Notes under the pieces: model-generated | Told to the model about the DNA's origin: nothing | Databases searched by the model: none | What the model saw: the letters and a program-made list of their open reading frames with translations, nothing else | NCBI RefSeq assembly: GCF_008087625.1 | Contig: NZ_CP042997.1 | Span: 4,774,001 to 4,838,000, forward strand | Source of the DNA: Aquisphaera giovannonii | GTDB lineage: Bacteria > Planctomycetota > Planctomycetia > Isosphaerales > Isosphaeraceae | DNA length: 64,000 nucleotides | Direction of reading: 5' to 3' | Part shown: positions 10,701-17,829 of the stretch, piece after piece | Numbering within the stretch: position 1 is the first letter of the stretch | Layout of the letters: each line of letters starts with the position of its first letter | Translations under genes and position numbers: made by a program

Positions 10701-11977
10701 TGACGCTCTCCGACCCATCCAACGCCTCGCTCGGCGACCCCGAGGCGACGGGGCTGATCCGCAACGACGACGCGGCCCTGACGATTTCCGACGGCACGAT
10801 CACCGAGGGCGACTCGGGTTCCGCGTCGGTCAGCTTCACCGTCTCCATCGCCCAGCCCAGCGCCTTGCCCGTCACCGTCTCCTACGCCACGGCCGACGGC
10901 ACGGCGACGGCCGGCTCGGACTACACGGCGGCCAGCGGGACGCTGACCTTCGCGCCCGGCGAGACCTCCAAGACGATCTCCGTCGCCGTCCTCGGCGACG
11001 CGACCGACGAGGCCGACGAGACCTTCGCGGTGAACCTGTCCGCGCCGACCAACGCGACGCTGGCCGACGCCTCGGCGACCGGCACGATCGCCGACGACGA
11101 CGCCGCGCCCTCGATCTCCATCGACGGCGTGAGGGTGACGGAGGGAGACTCGGGGACGGTCGACGCCGTCTTCACCGTCTCGCTATCCTCGGCCAGCGGC
11201 AAGTCGATCCGGGTCGATTACGCGACGGCCGGCGGCACCGCGACGGCGGGCGTCGACTTCGAGCCGGCGAGCGGGACGCTGACCTTCGCCCCCGGCGAGA
11301 CGTCCAGGACCATCACGGTCCGGGTCAAGGGAGACGTCGCCATCGAGGCCGACGAGACCTTCACGGTCGACCTCGCCGCGCCGACGAACGCCAGCCTCGC
11401 GGTGGCCTCGGCCGCGGGCGTCATCCTCAACGACGACCACGCGGCCGACCCGGCCCCCACCGTCGCCTCGTTCGTGGTCGACGACGGCTCCGCCCAGCGC
11501 TCGATGGTGCGGTCGCTCACGGTGACCTTCAGCGAGGAGGTGACGGTCGGTCCGGGTGCCTTCGAGTTGCGGACGCCCGGGGGCGTCGCGGTCCCCGTCA
11601 CGGTCGACACCCGGGTCGAGGCCGGGCGGACCGTCGCCGTCCTGACCTTCGCCGGCGGCGGGATCGTCGGCGGCTCGCTGGCCGACGGGGACTACCGCCT
11701 GACCATCGTCGCCGCCCGGATCGCCGACTCGTCCGGCCAGCACCTGGACGGGAACCGGGACGGCACCGCCAATGACGCGGCGATCTTCGACTTCTACCGC
11801 TTCTTCGGCGACATGGACGGCGACCGCGACGTCGACTCCGCCGACTACGGCGCGTTGTACAAGGCCAGGAACCTCCAGGGCTACCTGTCGGCCCTCGACT
11901 ACGACTCCGACGGCGACGTCGACGCCGCGGACGTCGCCCAGTTCCTCGCCCGATACCGCCGCGTCCTGCCGCGATGA
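1748..11977 (+). CDS. Giant surface protein: PPC-like repeats, Calx-beta repeats, C-terminal dockerin
   Basis: A protein of about 3409 residues. The start at 1748 follows GAAGGA with good spacing. The N-terminus is basic and then reads ADGLEDRTMLS, the conserved motif of exported planctomycete giant proteins; there is no ordinary signal peptide. Residues about 45-1905 hold about 18 PPC-like beta domains of about 103 residues, each ending in DYSFR- or YQFRL-like strands. Residues about 1905-3230 hold 12 Calx-beta domains recognised by repeated AGSDYTAASGTLTFAPGETS and NDD motifs. A bacterial Ig-like domain follows (VTFSEEVTVG), then a type I dockerin from about residue 3354 with two calcium loops (DMDGDRDVDSADY and DYDSDGDVDAADV). 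It is probably a calcium-dependent adhesin or matrix protein. The next gene encodes a cohesin-like PEP-CTERM protein, a possible docking partner. Confidence 0.9.
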   Translation: MNRSANHRDGRHRTRRATSRRRNAQLRLTPRADGLEDRTMLSISILDLSVLEGNGGPVQVAGSFEESTETDYYQLQGAAGRTIYFDSTTPANTGGSWSLYRADGAYVGGTGITGDMRLTLPAAGNYTLAVAGPGGSPALTDYSFRLFDVTAPDVALSSNFNQVESGTLAAGQSRTITYTAPAGQSLFFDNLDDYDSDNVAISLTTPSGDSIFNAYSYTYDSTAPILLPDAGTYQLRITGTGDYKFKLSTLPAAATALTIGATVQGTVPDNETDLFSFTGAVGQRLSYDSLEASANVDVYLVDPTGDVVSLNQSANADRGVFTLTEPGRYLLAIRGRVVGAASYKFRLVDAAQAPTVAYTPGAVQAGTIDPTETDFYRFTAAAGQRVYFDSLSTSASGGSYWAIYGPNDQALASNYIYGSGSGDGEFVAPAAGTYILAVAGQGGSAAVDYSFRISETTDSSAALTLGALTSGTLAAAGEQDAYTFAGSVGQRLVFDGRSGAGIYASLYGPTGAQLFSRQVTDDNAPVTLTQSGTYRLVLDGSGAATGAYQFRLVDAAQAPTAAYTPGTDRSGTLDPTTETDLYRFTAAAGQRVYFDSLSTSASGGSYWAIYGPNDQALASNYIYGSGSGDGEFVAPAAGTYILAVAGQGGSAAVDYSFRISETTDSSAALTLGALTSGTLAAAGEQDAYTFAGSVGQRLVFDGRSGAGIYASLYGPTGAQLFSRQVTDDNAPVTLTQSGTYRLVLDGSGAATGAYQFRLVDAAQAPTAAYTPGTDRSGTLDPTTETDLYRFTAAAGQRVYFDSLSASASGGSYWAIYGPNDQALASNYIYGSGSGDGEFVAPAAGTYILAVAGQGGSAAVDYSFRISETTDSATALTLGALTSGTLAAAGEQDAYTFAGSVGQRVYLDGRSGAGIYAALYGPTGAQLFNQVLTDDARLALLTQSGTYRLVVDGSGSAAGAYQFRLVDAAQAPTVAYTPGAVQSGTLDPTTETDLYRFTATAGQKIAFDALTNTGDTYGVYWSLYGPAGQLLAENYLYGNGSGDGEVLAPADGSYILAIRGLGSATAVSYSFRTNVTGGAGTTDNFGVLRTGTITAGEVETYTFSATAGLLVYFDSQDRDGAPLVATLADPDGNNVATAYVSSGDYGPYRLPKSGTYTLKIQGQYATATGSYRFRLLNLGADATALTLGQSVAGSLPSYETDFYRFTGSPGQRLVFDSLSAANSSIGYLLYNPDGSAATSNNAIYDSAPFTLTQAGSYFLRFETSSASVEDYSFRLIDVAQSPAQAYTLDTTKSDTLDPGLSADLYRFDGTAGQRVYVDILSPASDFTGRWYLYDPSNAQIAGNYLNASYDGEVTLGATGRYVLAFLGGAASGTLDYSFRVTTPEDSTAAMTLGSAVSGTIAEVGERDAYTFAGSVGQRLIYDGLSGDPSLQPHLYSPSGADLTSFLYYPYGVSQDTAPFTLTEAGTYRLVVDGSAAATGDYSFRLIDVAQSPAQSYALDTTRSATLSPGTSAGVYTFDGTAGQRVFVDILSPASDFTSRWYLYDPNNAQVAGTYLNAGYDGEVTLGATGKYVLSFLGASTAGDLDYSFRVTTPEDSTAAVTLGSAVSGTIAEVGERDAYTFAGSVGQRLLYDGLSGDPSLQPHLYSPSGADLTSFLYYPYGVNQDSSPFTLTEAGTYRLVVDGSAAATGDYSFRLIDVAQSPAQSYALDTTRSATLSPGTSAGVYTFDGTAGQRVFVDILSPASDFTSRWYLYDPNNAQVAGTYLNAGYDGEVTLGATGRYVLAFLGASTAGDLDYSFRVVTPDTTSTPLTLGERTTGALDEPGEIDEYTFTATAGRKIAVDLLSNLGGSLRATLYDPLGNQVFSTNYQDDVNSLTLIRSGTYRLAIDGSGETTGNYKFRVIDLATAPTPAIGTDKAVVTVVLSAPSTSREYVYYSTADSTAQAGSDYVTRADYVYFAPGLTTRVIVIPIVGDTTVEPDETFTVNLQNPSSGQAITDAQSVVTILNDDTSVTMAIDDVVKAEGSGGGTTAFTFTVTLSSATTQAVTVAYQTADGTAAAGSDYTAASGTLTFAPGETTKTITVQVAADTDGEAAETFFVNLSSPTNALIADAQGQATILNDDARVSIGDVTVTEGDSGTVQAVFTVTLSSASSLTTSVNYATADGSAASPSDYTSASGTITFAPGETSKTISVAVLGDANVEGDETFFVNLTNAVNAAFTDSQGQATIRNDDAAFYIGDAAVSEGDSGTKQLAFTVSIPYATTKTVSVKYATADGTATAGSDYNAASGTLTFAPGETSKVVNVTIRGDATPEANETFLVNLTDPTNATLGDAQAVGTIYNDDTTISVADASVAEGDSGTTTLNVTVSLSVASSATVTVAYATANGTATAGSDYTAASGTLTFAPGETSKTIAIAVAGDTTDEADETIVVNLSNPTSAILADSQGVATIRNDDGSLGVVGGTVAEGDSGTRTIGFVVSLAHATARTVSVKYATADGTATAGSDYNAASGTLTFAPGETSKTVNVTIRGDVLVEDDETFYLDLSTPSNAVLATARGTATISNDDAAPALSIGSRSVGEGQSGSTPAVFTVTLSTASSKTVTVAYATANGTATAGSDYNAASGTLTFAPGETSKAVSIDVLGDAIDEADETFTVTLSAATNATIADAQGLGTILDDDSPPTISIGDRRVTEGNSGSTAAEFIVSLSAASGKTITVAYATSNGTATAGSDYTAASGTLTFAPGETSKAISVAVLGDTLAEADEAYSVTLSTPTNATLADASATGTILDDDDVPTLSVGDVTVAEGDSGSVQAVFTVSLSAASGETITVGYATANGTATAGSDYTAASGTLTFAPGETSKTINVDVLGDLLPEGLETFLVQLSSPTNATLADAQGEGTIVDNDGAPSLLVADASVVEGDGGASEAAFQVTLTRASGQAVTVKYATASGTATSGSDFTAASGTLTFAPGETSKTVRVSVLGDVTVEPDESFTLTLSDPSNASLGDPEATGLIRNDDAALTISDGTITEGDSGSASVSFTVSIAQPSALPVTVSYATADGTATAGSDYTAASGTLTFAPGETSKTISVAVLGDATDEADETFAVNLSAPTNATLADASATGTIADDDAAPSISIDGVRVTEGDSGTVDAVFTVSLSSASGKSIRVDYATAGGTATAGVDFEPASGTLTFAPGETSRTITVRVKGDVAIEADETFTVDLAAPTNASLAVASAAGVILNDDHAADPAPTVASFVVDDGSAQRSMVRSLTVTFSEEVTVGPGAFELRTPGGVAVPVTVDTRVEAGRTVAVLTFAGGGIVGGSLADGDYRLTIVAARIADSSGQHLDGNRDGTANDAAIFDFYRFFGDMDGDRDVDSADYGALYKARNLQGYLSALDYDSDGDVDAADVAQFLARYRRVLPR
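2901..4136 (+). repeat. Tandem 618-bp repeat, two copies that look identical
   Basis: Copies at 2901-3518 and 3519-4136 are indistinguishable by eye at nucleotide level (206 residues each, two PPC-like domains). A third unit starting at 4137 matches at first, then diverges, with the first codon change in the segment STSASGG to SASASGG. Identity at synonymous sites implies very recent duplication or gene conversion. An assembly collapse or expansion is possible here. Confidence 0.85.
5581..7140 (+). repeat. Second tandem array, 630-bp unit
   Basis: Units begin at the shared sequence encoding IDVAQSPAQ, whose tcgacgtggc segment ends at 5580, 6210 and 6840, giving a 630-bp period (210 residues, two PPC-like domains). 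The copies are near-identical with a few substitutions (for example SQDTAPF versus NQDSSPF), so they are older than the 618-bp pair or only partly homogenised. Confidence 0.8.
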
Positions 11978-11978
11978 G

Positions 11979-11998
11979 CGGCGCGGCGTCCCGCGCCG
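11979..11998 (+). terminator. Hairpin just after the giant gene
   Basis: A perfect 8-bp stem, CGGCGCGG / CCGCGCCG with a 4-nt loop, begins 1 nt after the stop codon. There is no T-tract, so termination is plausible but unproven. Confidence 0.4.
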
Positions 11999-12105
11999 AG
12001 GCGTCCGGATGAAGCGATATCGCAACACCGGCTTCCATCCTCCGCCTTTGGTGTTTATCATCATTGCACATGAAATTTCTTTTCATCTCAGCGAGTCTCC
12101 AACTA

Positions 12106-12780
12106 ATGAATCGAACCTTCGGAGTCGTCGTCGCGCTGCTCGTCGGCTGCTCGGCCCCCGTCGCCCGAGGCGACCTGATCTACCAGGTCGTCGCCGAGCA
12201 GGCGGACTACACCGCGGAGGTGGGGGCGACCGTCGACGTCAGGATCTTCCTGCGAGAGACCGCGACCGGCGGCGAGTCCTCGCAGATCGCGGGTGCCGGG
12301 AACGGCCTGCTGACGGCCGGCGTCCGGCTGGACTTCGGCGGCTCCGCCGCGGCGAAGGTGCTCTCGGCCGCCGACGTCTTCGAGAATGCGGGTTTCACGT
12401 CGGCCGCGACCCTGGTCAAGGATGTCACCGCCGGCTCGGCCGGCCTGGCCGAGGATGTCGACTTCCTCGATCCCGCGGTGCAGGGCATCGAGGTTTCGCC
12501 GGGCGTGGCGATGCTCGAGCTGGGGGTATTCCGATTCACGGCCCTCGCGGCCGGGCTCACCGTCGTGACGGTCGAGGACTTCGACCTCGGCCAGGTCAAC
12601 TTCGTGACCGCCGGGTTCGTGAGCCTGGACGATCCGCCTTCGGCGGTCGGCCCCTCCACCTTCAGCATCAACGTCTCGAGGAGCGGCGCCGTCCCCGAGC
12701 CGGCGAGCGTGGTCCTCGCGGCCTCGGGCCTGCTCGGCCTCGGGCTCTGGGCACGCCTCCGACGTCACCGGATCGTCTAA
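12106..12780 (+). CDS. PEP-CTERM protein with a cohesin-like domain
   Basis: A 224-residue exported protein. I chose the ATG at 12106 because MNRTFGVVVALLVG begins a normal signal peptide; an ATG at 12070 is an alternative. The C-terminus carries the PEP-CTERM sorting signal: VPEPAS, a hydrophobic segment and a basic end (RLRRHRIV). The middle resembles a cohesin fold: a GATVDVRIFL strand near the start, GLLTAGVRLDFGG then AAKVLSAADVF, and a late MLELGVFRFTALAAG strand. These match the usual order of cohesin motifs, but no search was run. It directly follows the dockerin-ending giant gene, so a docking role is a reasonable inference. Processing would need an exosortase, which is not encoded in this window. 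Confidence 0.8.
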   Translation: MNRTFGVVVALLVGCSAPVARGDLIYQVVAEQADYTAEVGATVDVRIFLRETATGGESSQIAGAGNGLLTAGVRLDFGGSAAAKVLSAADVFENAGFTSAATLVKDVTAGSAGLAEDVDFLDPAVQGIEVSPGVAMLELGVFRFTALAAGLTVVTVEDFDLGQVNFVTAGFVSLDDPPSAVGPSTFSINVSRSGAVPEPASVVLAASGLLGLGLWARLRRHRIV

Positions 12781-12977
12781 CCCAACCATCGCCGCTCGAA
12801 TCGCGGCCGGCCCGGCGGTGGACGCTTCCCCGCCGGCATGACCCCCTCCATCCGCCGCCGGCACCGATGGCGGGTAGAGGGGCCCGCCATCGCGCGTGGC
12901 CTGATCCTCCCCCCGCGGGCGGCGCGACGGCGGCCCCTCGCGGCCCGTTGAGACCGGCCGGATTCCGGAACACCGAC

Positions 12978-13013
12978 GATCGACCCCGGCGTGCGGAAGC
13001 GTCGGGGTCGATC
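12978..13013. terminator. Perfect 11-bp hairpin, intergenic
   Basis: GATCGACCCCG at 12978-12988 is repeated inverted as CGGGGTCGATC at 13003-13013. It lies about 200 bp after the PEP-CTERM gene and about 70 bp beyond the end of the leftward remnant at 13082, so it could end transcription in either direction. No T-tract is seen. The rest of 12781-13081 shows nothing recognisable. Confidence 0.35.
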
Positions 13014-13081
13014 GCCGTCGCACCGGAACTCCGCACATCCCTGATCCGGCAGGCCCCGGGGGGATGTCCGATCGGTCCTCG

Positions 13082-13414
13082 TCAGCCGCCTTCGATGCCG
13101 TGCGGGGGCCGCGAGCCTTCCTCGACGAGCCGTTCGACCACGCTCGGGAGGGTCTCCAGCACGAACTCGCCCCGGGCACGGACGTCGTCCTCCCGGTGGT
13201 AGCGGGGCCAGATGTCGTGCGCCCGCGTGTAGGGCCCTCCGACCGGCTCGAACTTCCTGGGGTACCACTCGCGGACGCTCTCGCCGATCTTCCACGCGAA
13301 GTGGTCGGCGGGCGGTCGCGTGAGCCGGGCGATGACCGCGTCCTGCCGCCGCCGGACCCGCTCGAGCGTGGCCTCGCGGGGAGATCCGAGCCGGGGAGGA
13401 TTTGAGCCACGGAT
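13082..13414 (-). pseudogene. Remnant of an unknown gene, start lost
   Basis: The minus strand from 13414 to 13082 is open and strongly coding-like in codon use. It reads through segments such as HFAWKIGESVREWYPRKFEP and DIWPRYHREDDVRARGEFVL, then EGGSRPP-like residues and a TGA. There is no ATG, GTG or TTG in frame before an upstream TGA at 13417-13415. The 5' boundary coincides with a small palindromic element that begins at 13407, which suggests that insertion removed the original start. I do not recognise the family. Alternatively, a frameshift upstream may hide the beginning. Confidence 0.5.
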
Positions 13415-13577
13415 TCACACAGATTCACACAGATAAAACAATCCGGGGAAGACGACCGGAAATCTCGACGCTCCATCCGCATGCGATGGCTCGCGACCCC
13501 TCCCGGAATCCGCCGCGACGCACCTCATCCCATCCGAACTGACCTCCCATCCGTGTTCATCCGTGTTCATCCGTGGC
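13407..13577. repeat. Small MITE-like element with CCACGGAT ends
   Basis: The left end reads CCACGGATTCACACAGATTC inward and the right end is its imperfect complement (repeated ATCCGTGTTC units ending ATCCGTGG). This gives an element of about 171 bp with terminal inverted repeats made of short tandem units. No ORF of its own is credible. The remainder up to 13791 is the leader of the next gene. Confidence 0.5.
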
Positions 13578-13791
13578 CAACTTCTCCTCGGTCTTCCTGC
13601 GCGGGTCGGACGGCCGGCATCTCGGGAAATCGGTGGAAGGGCCCGGCCTCTCGGTGCGATGATATCGCAGCCGGGCCCGAGTCGAGGGAGGCCAGATCGG
13701 TCCTCCCCGCTCCGGTCTCCGCCTCTCCCCGTCTCCGTGCCTGTGTGGTTCGTCCGATCCTCAACCCTGCCCGTCGGCCCGGAGCGTGCTC

Positions 13792-16371
13792 ATGACGTGG
13801 CTCCCCCTGGTCCTCTCACTGCTCGCGCAGGAGCCCGCGCCGCTTTCGGGGACGGCCGTCGATCGCGAGGGCCGGCCGGTCGCGGGCGTCGAGATCCTCC
13901 TGGCCCCGAGCCGGGCGAGCGACGGCACGGTGCCGATCCTCGGCCGCGTCACGACGGACGCACAGGGCCGGTACGAGCTCCCGGCGCCGGCCGCCGATCG
14001 AGGACCGACGCGGCGCATGGCCCCGTTCCTGGCCGCGTATCGGCCGGGGTCGGGGCTGGTGGTCTCGATCACCCTGCTGAAGGCGAAGGAGCCCGGCGGA
14101 TTCAAGCTGGCCTTCAATCCGGCCGGGAGGCGGACGATCACGCTCCGCGGCGACGATGGCCGGCCGATCGCCGGCGCCCGCCTGGCTCCGCTGAAGGTCC
14201 GGCCGCGGCCGGCGAACTACTTCTTAGACGTGCTCCCGCATGAGTTGACCGACCGCATGCAGGCGACGACCGGCGTCGACGGCCGCGCGGAGCTGACCTG
14301 CCTCGAGCCGACGACCGAGCTGTTCGCCGTGCTGGCCACGATCCCGGGCCTGGGGACCCACGCCCTGTCGCTGGCGGAGGAGCAGTGCCGTTCCGAGGCC
14401 GTCACCCTGGACCTGAAGGCCGCCGGCCGGCTCGCCGGGCGGGTCGTGCGCCGCGACGGCCGGCCCGCCGCGGGGGCCGAGGTCGCCGTCTGGTCGCTGT
14501 CCGGCCACCCGTCGCAGCTCATGCCGGTCCGCTTCGAGGCGGGGCCGATCCGCACGGCCGAGGACGGGACCTTCCGCACGCCCCCGGTGCTCCTCTCCGG
14601 CGTGAAGTACCGCGCCCTGGTCCGCGCGGAAGGCTCCCGTCCGGTCCTCACCGAATGGGTCACCCCCGCCGGGCATCGCGACGGCACGGCGAGCCTCGCG
14701 GACGTCGTCCTGATGCCGCCGAGGAGCATCTCCGGCCGCGTGGCCGATCGCCGGGGGCAGCCCGTCGCCGGGGCCGACGTCGTCGCGGGGGGCAGCGGAG
14801 TCTCCACCGCGACCGACGATCGCGGGGCGTTCCGGCTCGACGGCCTGCCGCCCGGCCCCGCGATGCTGGTCGTCCGCCGCGACGGCTTCCGCATCGACGG
14901 CCGGCTCGTCGGCGAGGCGGAGGGGCCCGTCGAGGTGACGCTCGCCCGGTTCGACGAGCCGGCCGCGTCCGCGATGACCACGCTGCCCAGCCCGATCCCC
15001 GTCGAGGAGCGTCGCCGGCTCGCCCGGCGCGTGCTCGACCCGTTCCTGACGAGGGTGCTCGCGAAGGGGAAGGACTCGCCCAAGTCGTGGGCCCTGCGGT
15101 CGCTCATGGTGTTCGACCCCGCCGCCGCCCTGGACGCCCTGGAGAAGACGCCGTTCGAGAAGACGGAGTATTACCAGAGCTTCCTGAGATCCGAGCTCGC
15201 CTGGGCGATGATGCGCGACGACCCGGACGAGGCGGCCGCGGTCGCCGAGGGCATCCCGCAGGCGTTCCGGCGGGCCCAGACGCTGGTCGGGATCGCGGCC
15301 AGCCTCCCCGACGAGTCGCGGGCCAGGAAGCGGGCGATCGTCGACCGCGTCCTGCTCGCCGCCCGCGCGGAGCCCGAGCCCAAGTGGAAGGTGTGGCAGA
15401 TCGGCGAGGCCGCCGAGCTGATGCTCGACCTGGGCGAGACGGAGCGGGCCCGGGCCATCTTCGCGGAGGGGCGGCCGATCGCCGCGCGGCTCGGGGCCGA
15501 TGAGGAGGCGCTCGTCGGGTACTTCGCGTCCCGATTCGGCCGCGTGGACCTCCCGGCGGCCCTCTCGCTGCTCGGCGGGCTCGACAGGGCCGCGGATCAT
15601 GTCCTGGCGATCGGCAACCTTGCCGCCCGGATCGCGGCGAGCGACCCGCCCGGGGCGGAGCGGCTGATCGGCCGGATCCGCGGCCTGCCGGACAGCTTCG
15701 GCGCGACGCTCCGGACCTGCCAGGAGATGGCCCGGGCGGACCTGCCCCGCGCCCTCCGGATCGCCAGGGAGCAGGAACGCGGCTGGCTGCGGGTCGGCTC
15801 GCTCGTCTTCGCCGCTTATGGCCTCCCCTCGGCCCAGAAGGCGGCCGCTCGCGACGTCGTCCGCGAGGCCCTGGCGGAGCTGGACCGGGGCGGCCCCGTC
15901 GCGGTCATGCCGGACTCCGCGGCCTTCATGCCCCTGGCGGAGTCGATCGACCCCGCGCTCGTCCCGGAGTTCTTCTGGCGAGCCGTCGCCGACCTGGCCC
16001 CCTCGGACGACCCGAGCCAGGAATACGGCCGGGGCGACGTGCTCGGCGAGGCGCTCCTCCTGGCCCGCTACGACCGCCGGATCTCCGCCGCCCTCTACGA
16101 GCCGGCGCACAGGGCGAGCGCCGCGAAGGGGGCGAGCTCGGGCCAGATGACCCCGAGCGAGGTCACGCTCCTGGGCGCGATCGATCCCCTCCGCGCCATC
16201 GAAGCCGTCGAGGCCATGCCCGAGCCGCCGGACCTGGAGACCAAAGGCGCGAACTGGTCGCGGATCATCCTCTCCGAGCAGCTCGGCCGCGACGAGACGA
16301 TCTCCTGGGACCGGATCTGGGGGACCTTCTCCGGCCTGGGCGGAGTCCTCGGCCGGCGCGATGTCTTGTAG
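13792..16371 (+). CDS. Secreted carboxypeptidase-regulatory-like domain protein with helical repeats
   Basis: An 859-residue protein. The start at 13792 has GGAG 7 nt upstream; a GTG at 13786 is possible. A short signal peptide (MTWLPLVLSLLAQ) is followed by three carboxypeptidase-regulatory-like beta sandwiches, seen as SGTAVDREGRPVAGVEILL, AGRVVRRDGRPAAGAEVAV and SGRVADRRGQPVAGADVV, each with a TDAQGRYEL- or TDDRGAFRL-like strand. From about residue 400 the chain is all-helical, with TPR-like stretches (LAWAMMRDDPDEAAAVAEGI, LGETERARAIFAEG). It is probably a periplasmic or surface protein-interaction scaffold. The substrate is unknown. Confidence 0.8.
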   Translation: MTWLPLVLSLLAQEPAPLSGTAVDREGRPVAGVEILLAPSRASDGTVPILGRVTTDAQGRYELPAPAADRGPTRRMAPFLAAYRPGSGLVVSITLLKAKEPGGFKLAFNPAGRRTITLRGDDGRPIAGARLAPLKVRPRPANYFLDVLPHELTDRMQATTGVDGRAELTCLEPTTELFAVLATIPGLGTHALSLAEEQCRSEAVTLDLKAAGRLAGRVVRRDGRPAAGAEVAVWSLSGHPSQLMPVRFEAGPIRTAEDGTFRTPPVLLSGVKYRALVRAEGSRPVLTEWVTPAGHRDGTASLADVVLMPPRSISGRVADRRGQPVAGADVVAGGSGVSTATDDRGAFRLDGLPPGPAMLVVRRDGFRIDGRLVGEAEGPVEVTLARFDEPAASAMTTLPSPIPVEERRRLARRVLDPFLTRVLAKGKDSPKSWALRSLMVFDPAAALDALEKTPFEKTEYYQSFLRSELAWAMMRDDPDEAAAVAEGIPQAFRRAQTLVGIAASLPDESRARKRAIVDRVLLAARAEPEPKWKVWQIGEAAELMLDLGETERARAIFAEGRPIAARLGADEEALVGYFASRFGRVDLPAALSLLGGLDRAADHVLAIGNLAARIAASDPPGAERLIGRIRGLPDSFGATLRTCQEMARADLPRALRIAREQERGWLRVGSLVFAAYGLPSAQKAAARDVVREALAELDRGGPVAVMPDSAAFMPLAESIDPALVPEFFWRAVADLAPSDDPSQEYGRGDVLGEALLLARYDRRISAALYEPAHRASAAKGASSGQMTPSEVTLLGAIDPLRAIEAVEAMPEPPDLETKGANWSRIILSEQLGRDETISWDRIWGTFSGLGGVLGRRDVL

Positions 16372-16453
16372 GATCTGTGCCGGAAGGCCGGAGGGGGGGT
16401 GAATCCCGGAATCCCCTGGCAATTCGACCCTGGTGAAGCCAGAGCACGAATTC

Positions 16454-16560
16454 GCTTCCCCCCTCACGAAGGGGGGACACAGGGGGGTGAATTCGACCGC
16501 CAGGGCTCGCACCATCCACCCCTCCGACTCCCCCTTCGTAAGGGGGAGAGCCGGATTGGT
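16454..16560. repeat. Palindromic intergenic repeat, family A, copy 1
   Basis: The element starts with CCCCCCTCACGAAGGGGGG, continues through a short variable centre, and ends with CTCCCCCTTCGTAAGGGGGA. Both ends are self-complementary and also complementary to each other. Related copies occur at 28871, 58070 and 60038, with degenerate ones near 53120 and 55525. It occupies most of the 243-bp gap between the flanking genes. Confidence 0.75.
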
Positions 16561-16614
16561 TTCCGCCCTTGCCGGGGCGGGATTCCGAGATAGACGCCGC
16601 GTGAGGTCCATCCC

Positions 16615-17829
16615 ATGACTTTCCTGACCATGCTCCTCGTCCTCCTGCTGAGGGAGCCCGCCGCGGCCTCGCCGAAATCCGCCTGGCGGTTCGTCGGCCC
16701 GCCGGCCGGCGACGCCTTCGAGCACCCGCCATGGCGCGCCATGAGCCTCGGACCGTCGCGGCCGGAGGACGTCGCGGAGAGGGTGGGCTATCGCGGCTCG
16801 AGGCGGCGATACGCCCAGCTCCGCTACGGCAGCCCCGGCTCCACGCGCGTCACGGTCGTGGTGGACGAGGCCGGGCCGGAGGACGTGGACCTGTACGTCG
16901 ACGCCGACCGCAATCGTCGGATCGAGGCGAGGGATCGCGTCGCCGGCCGCGGGCGGTCGTGGCGCCTGCCGCTGGGGCTGGCGATCGTCGAGGAGGACTC
17001 CACGCGGGAGATCCCCCGCGAGGTCGCGCTCCGGCTCGGCGCGACGGGGCGGATTCTGAGCGTCGCCGCCGTCGGCTACCTGGAGGGGACGGTCGAGATC
17101 GCCGGCCGCACGCACGCCGCCCGCCGCACCGACGGCGACGCCGACGGCTCCTACACGGGCCCCCAGGATCCGATCTGGATCGACCTGGACGACGACGGCC
17201 GCTGGGATCCGGCCGCCGAGCAGTTCCTCTACGCCGCGATCCTCACCATCGGGCCGGATCGATACGTCGTCCGCTCCGACCCGGCGGGTACGCGGCTGTC
17301 CTTCGCGCCGCTGGAGGGGACCGGCACGGTCCGCCTGGCCGTCGGGAGGCGGGAGACGCGAGAGCACCTGGCGGAGATCCACGCCCAGCTCATCGGCCGC
17401 GACGGCTCGGCGGTGAACATCGATGGGGGCCCTGGCGTGACCGTCCCGGTCGGCGAATACCGCCTCGGCGCCCTGACTCTGGTCCTGACCGACCCGGCCG
17501 GCGGAGCCCCCTGGCACTACGGATTCTCGGAGCGGCCCTTCGACCCGGGCCTGGCCTATCACGCGGTCGGGAAGGGGGCCGTCCTGGACCTGGACCCGCT
17601 CCTCGGCCTGGCGCTGCGGGCCGAGATCGAGGAGCCTCCCGGCGAGCGCAGGCCGGGCCGGCCGGTGACGGTCAACCCGCGGCTGACCACCGGCGACGGC
17701 CTGCTGATCAACTACGGCCACCGCGGCTCCGTGACCTCCCCGGCCGCCGATGAGGTCACAACCGTCCGCGTGTCGCTCGCCTCCGGCGACGGCCGGGTCC
17801 TCGACGCGGCCACCTCGGGCTTCACCTGA
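16615..17829 (+). CDS. Secreted protein of unknown function, apparently cut by an in-frame UGA
   Basis: As written the protein is 404 residues, starting at ATG 16615 with a signal peptide (MTFLTMLLVLLL). Beta-rich segments carry acidic, possibly calcium-binding turns (DLYVDADRNRRIEARD, IDLDDDGRWDPAAEQFLYA). I do not recognise a named domain; similar exported proteins are common in planctomycetes. The frame stays open after the TGA at 17827-17829 for 48 codons, with strong third-position GC, ending at a second TGA at 17974. The full protein was therefore probably about 453 residues. It could be a nonsense mutation, a sequencing error or recoding. Confidence 0.7.
   Translation: MTFLTMLLVLLLREPAAASPKSAWRFVGPPAGDAFEHPPWRAMSLGPSRPEDVAERVGYRGSRRRYAQLRYGSPGSTRVTVVVDEAGPEDVDLYVDADRNRRIEARDRVAGRGRSWRLPLGLAIVEEDSTREIPREVALRLGATGRILSVAAVGYLEGTVEIAGRTHAARRTDGDADGSYTGPQDPIWIDLDDDGRWDPAAEQFLYAAILTIGPDRYVVRSDPAGTRLSFAPLEGTGTVRLAVGRRETREHLAEIHAQLIGRDGSAVNIDGGPGVTVPVGEYRLGALTLVLTDPAGGAPWHYGFSERPFDPGLAYHAVGKGAVLDLDPLLGLALRAEIEEPPGERRPGRPVTVNPRLTTGDGLLINYGHRGSVTSPAADEVTTVRVSLASGDGRVLDAATSGFT

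Noticed and set aside
12777-13418. 213-codon minus-strand ORF with an ATG
   Set aside because: It is a different frame from the coding-like remnant at 13082-13414, and its sequence is Arg/Pro/Ala-rich.
16399-16618. Short plus-strand ORFs with start codons
   Set aside because: They are translations of palindromic repeat A; similar peptides appear wherever the repeat occurs.
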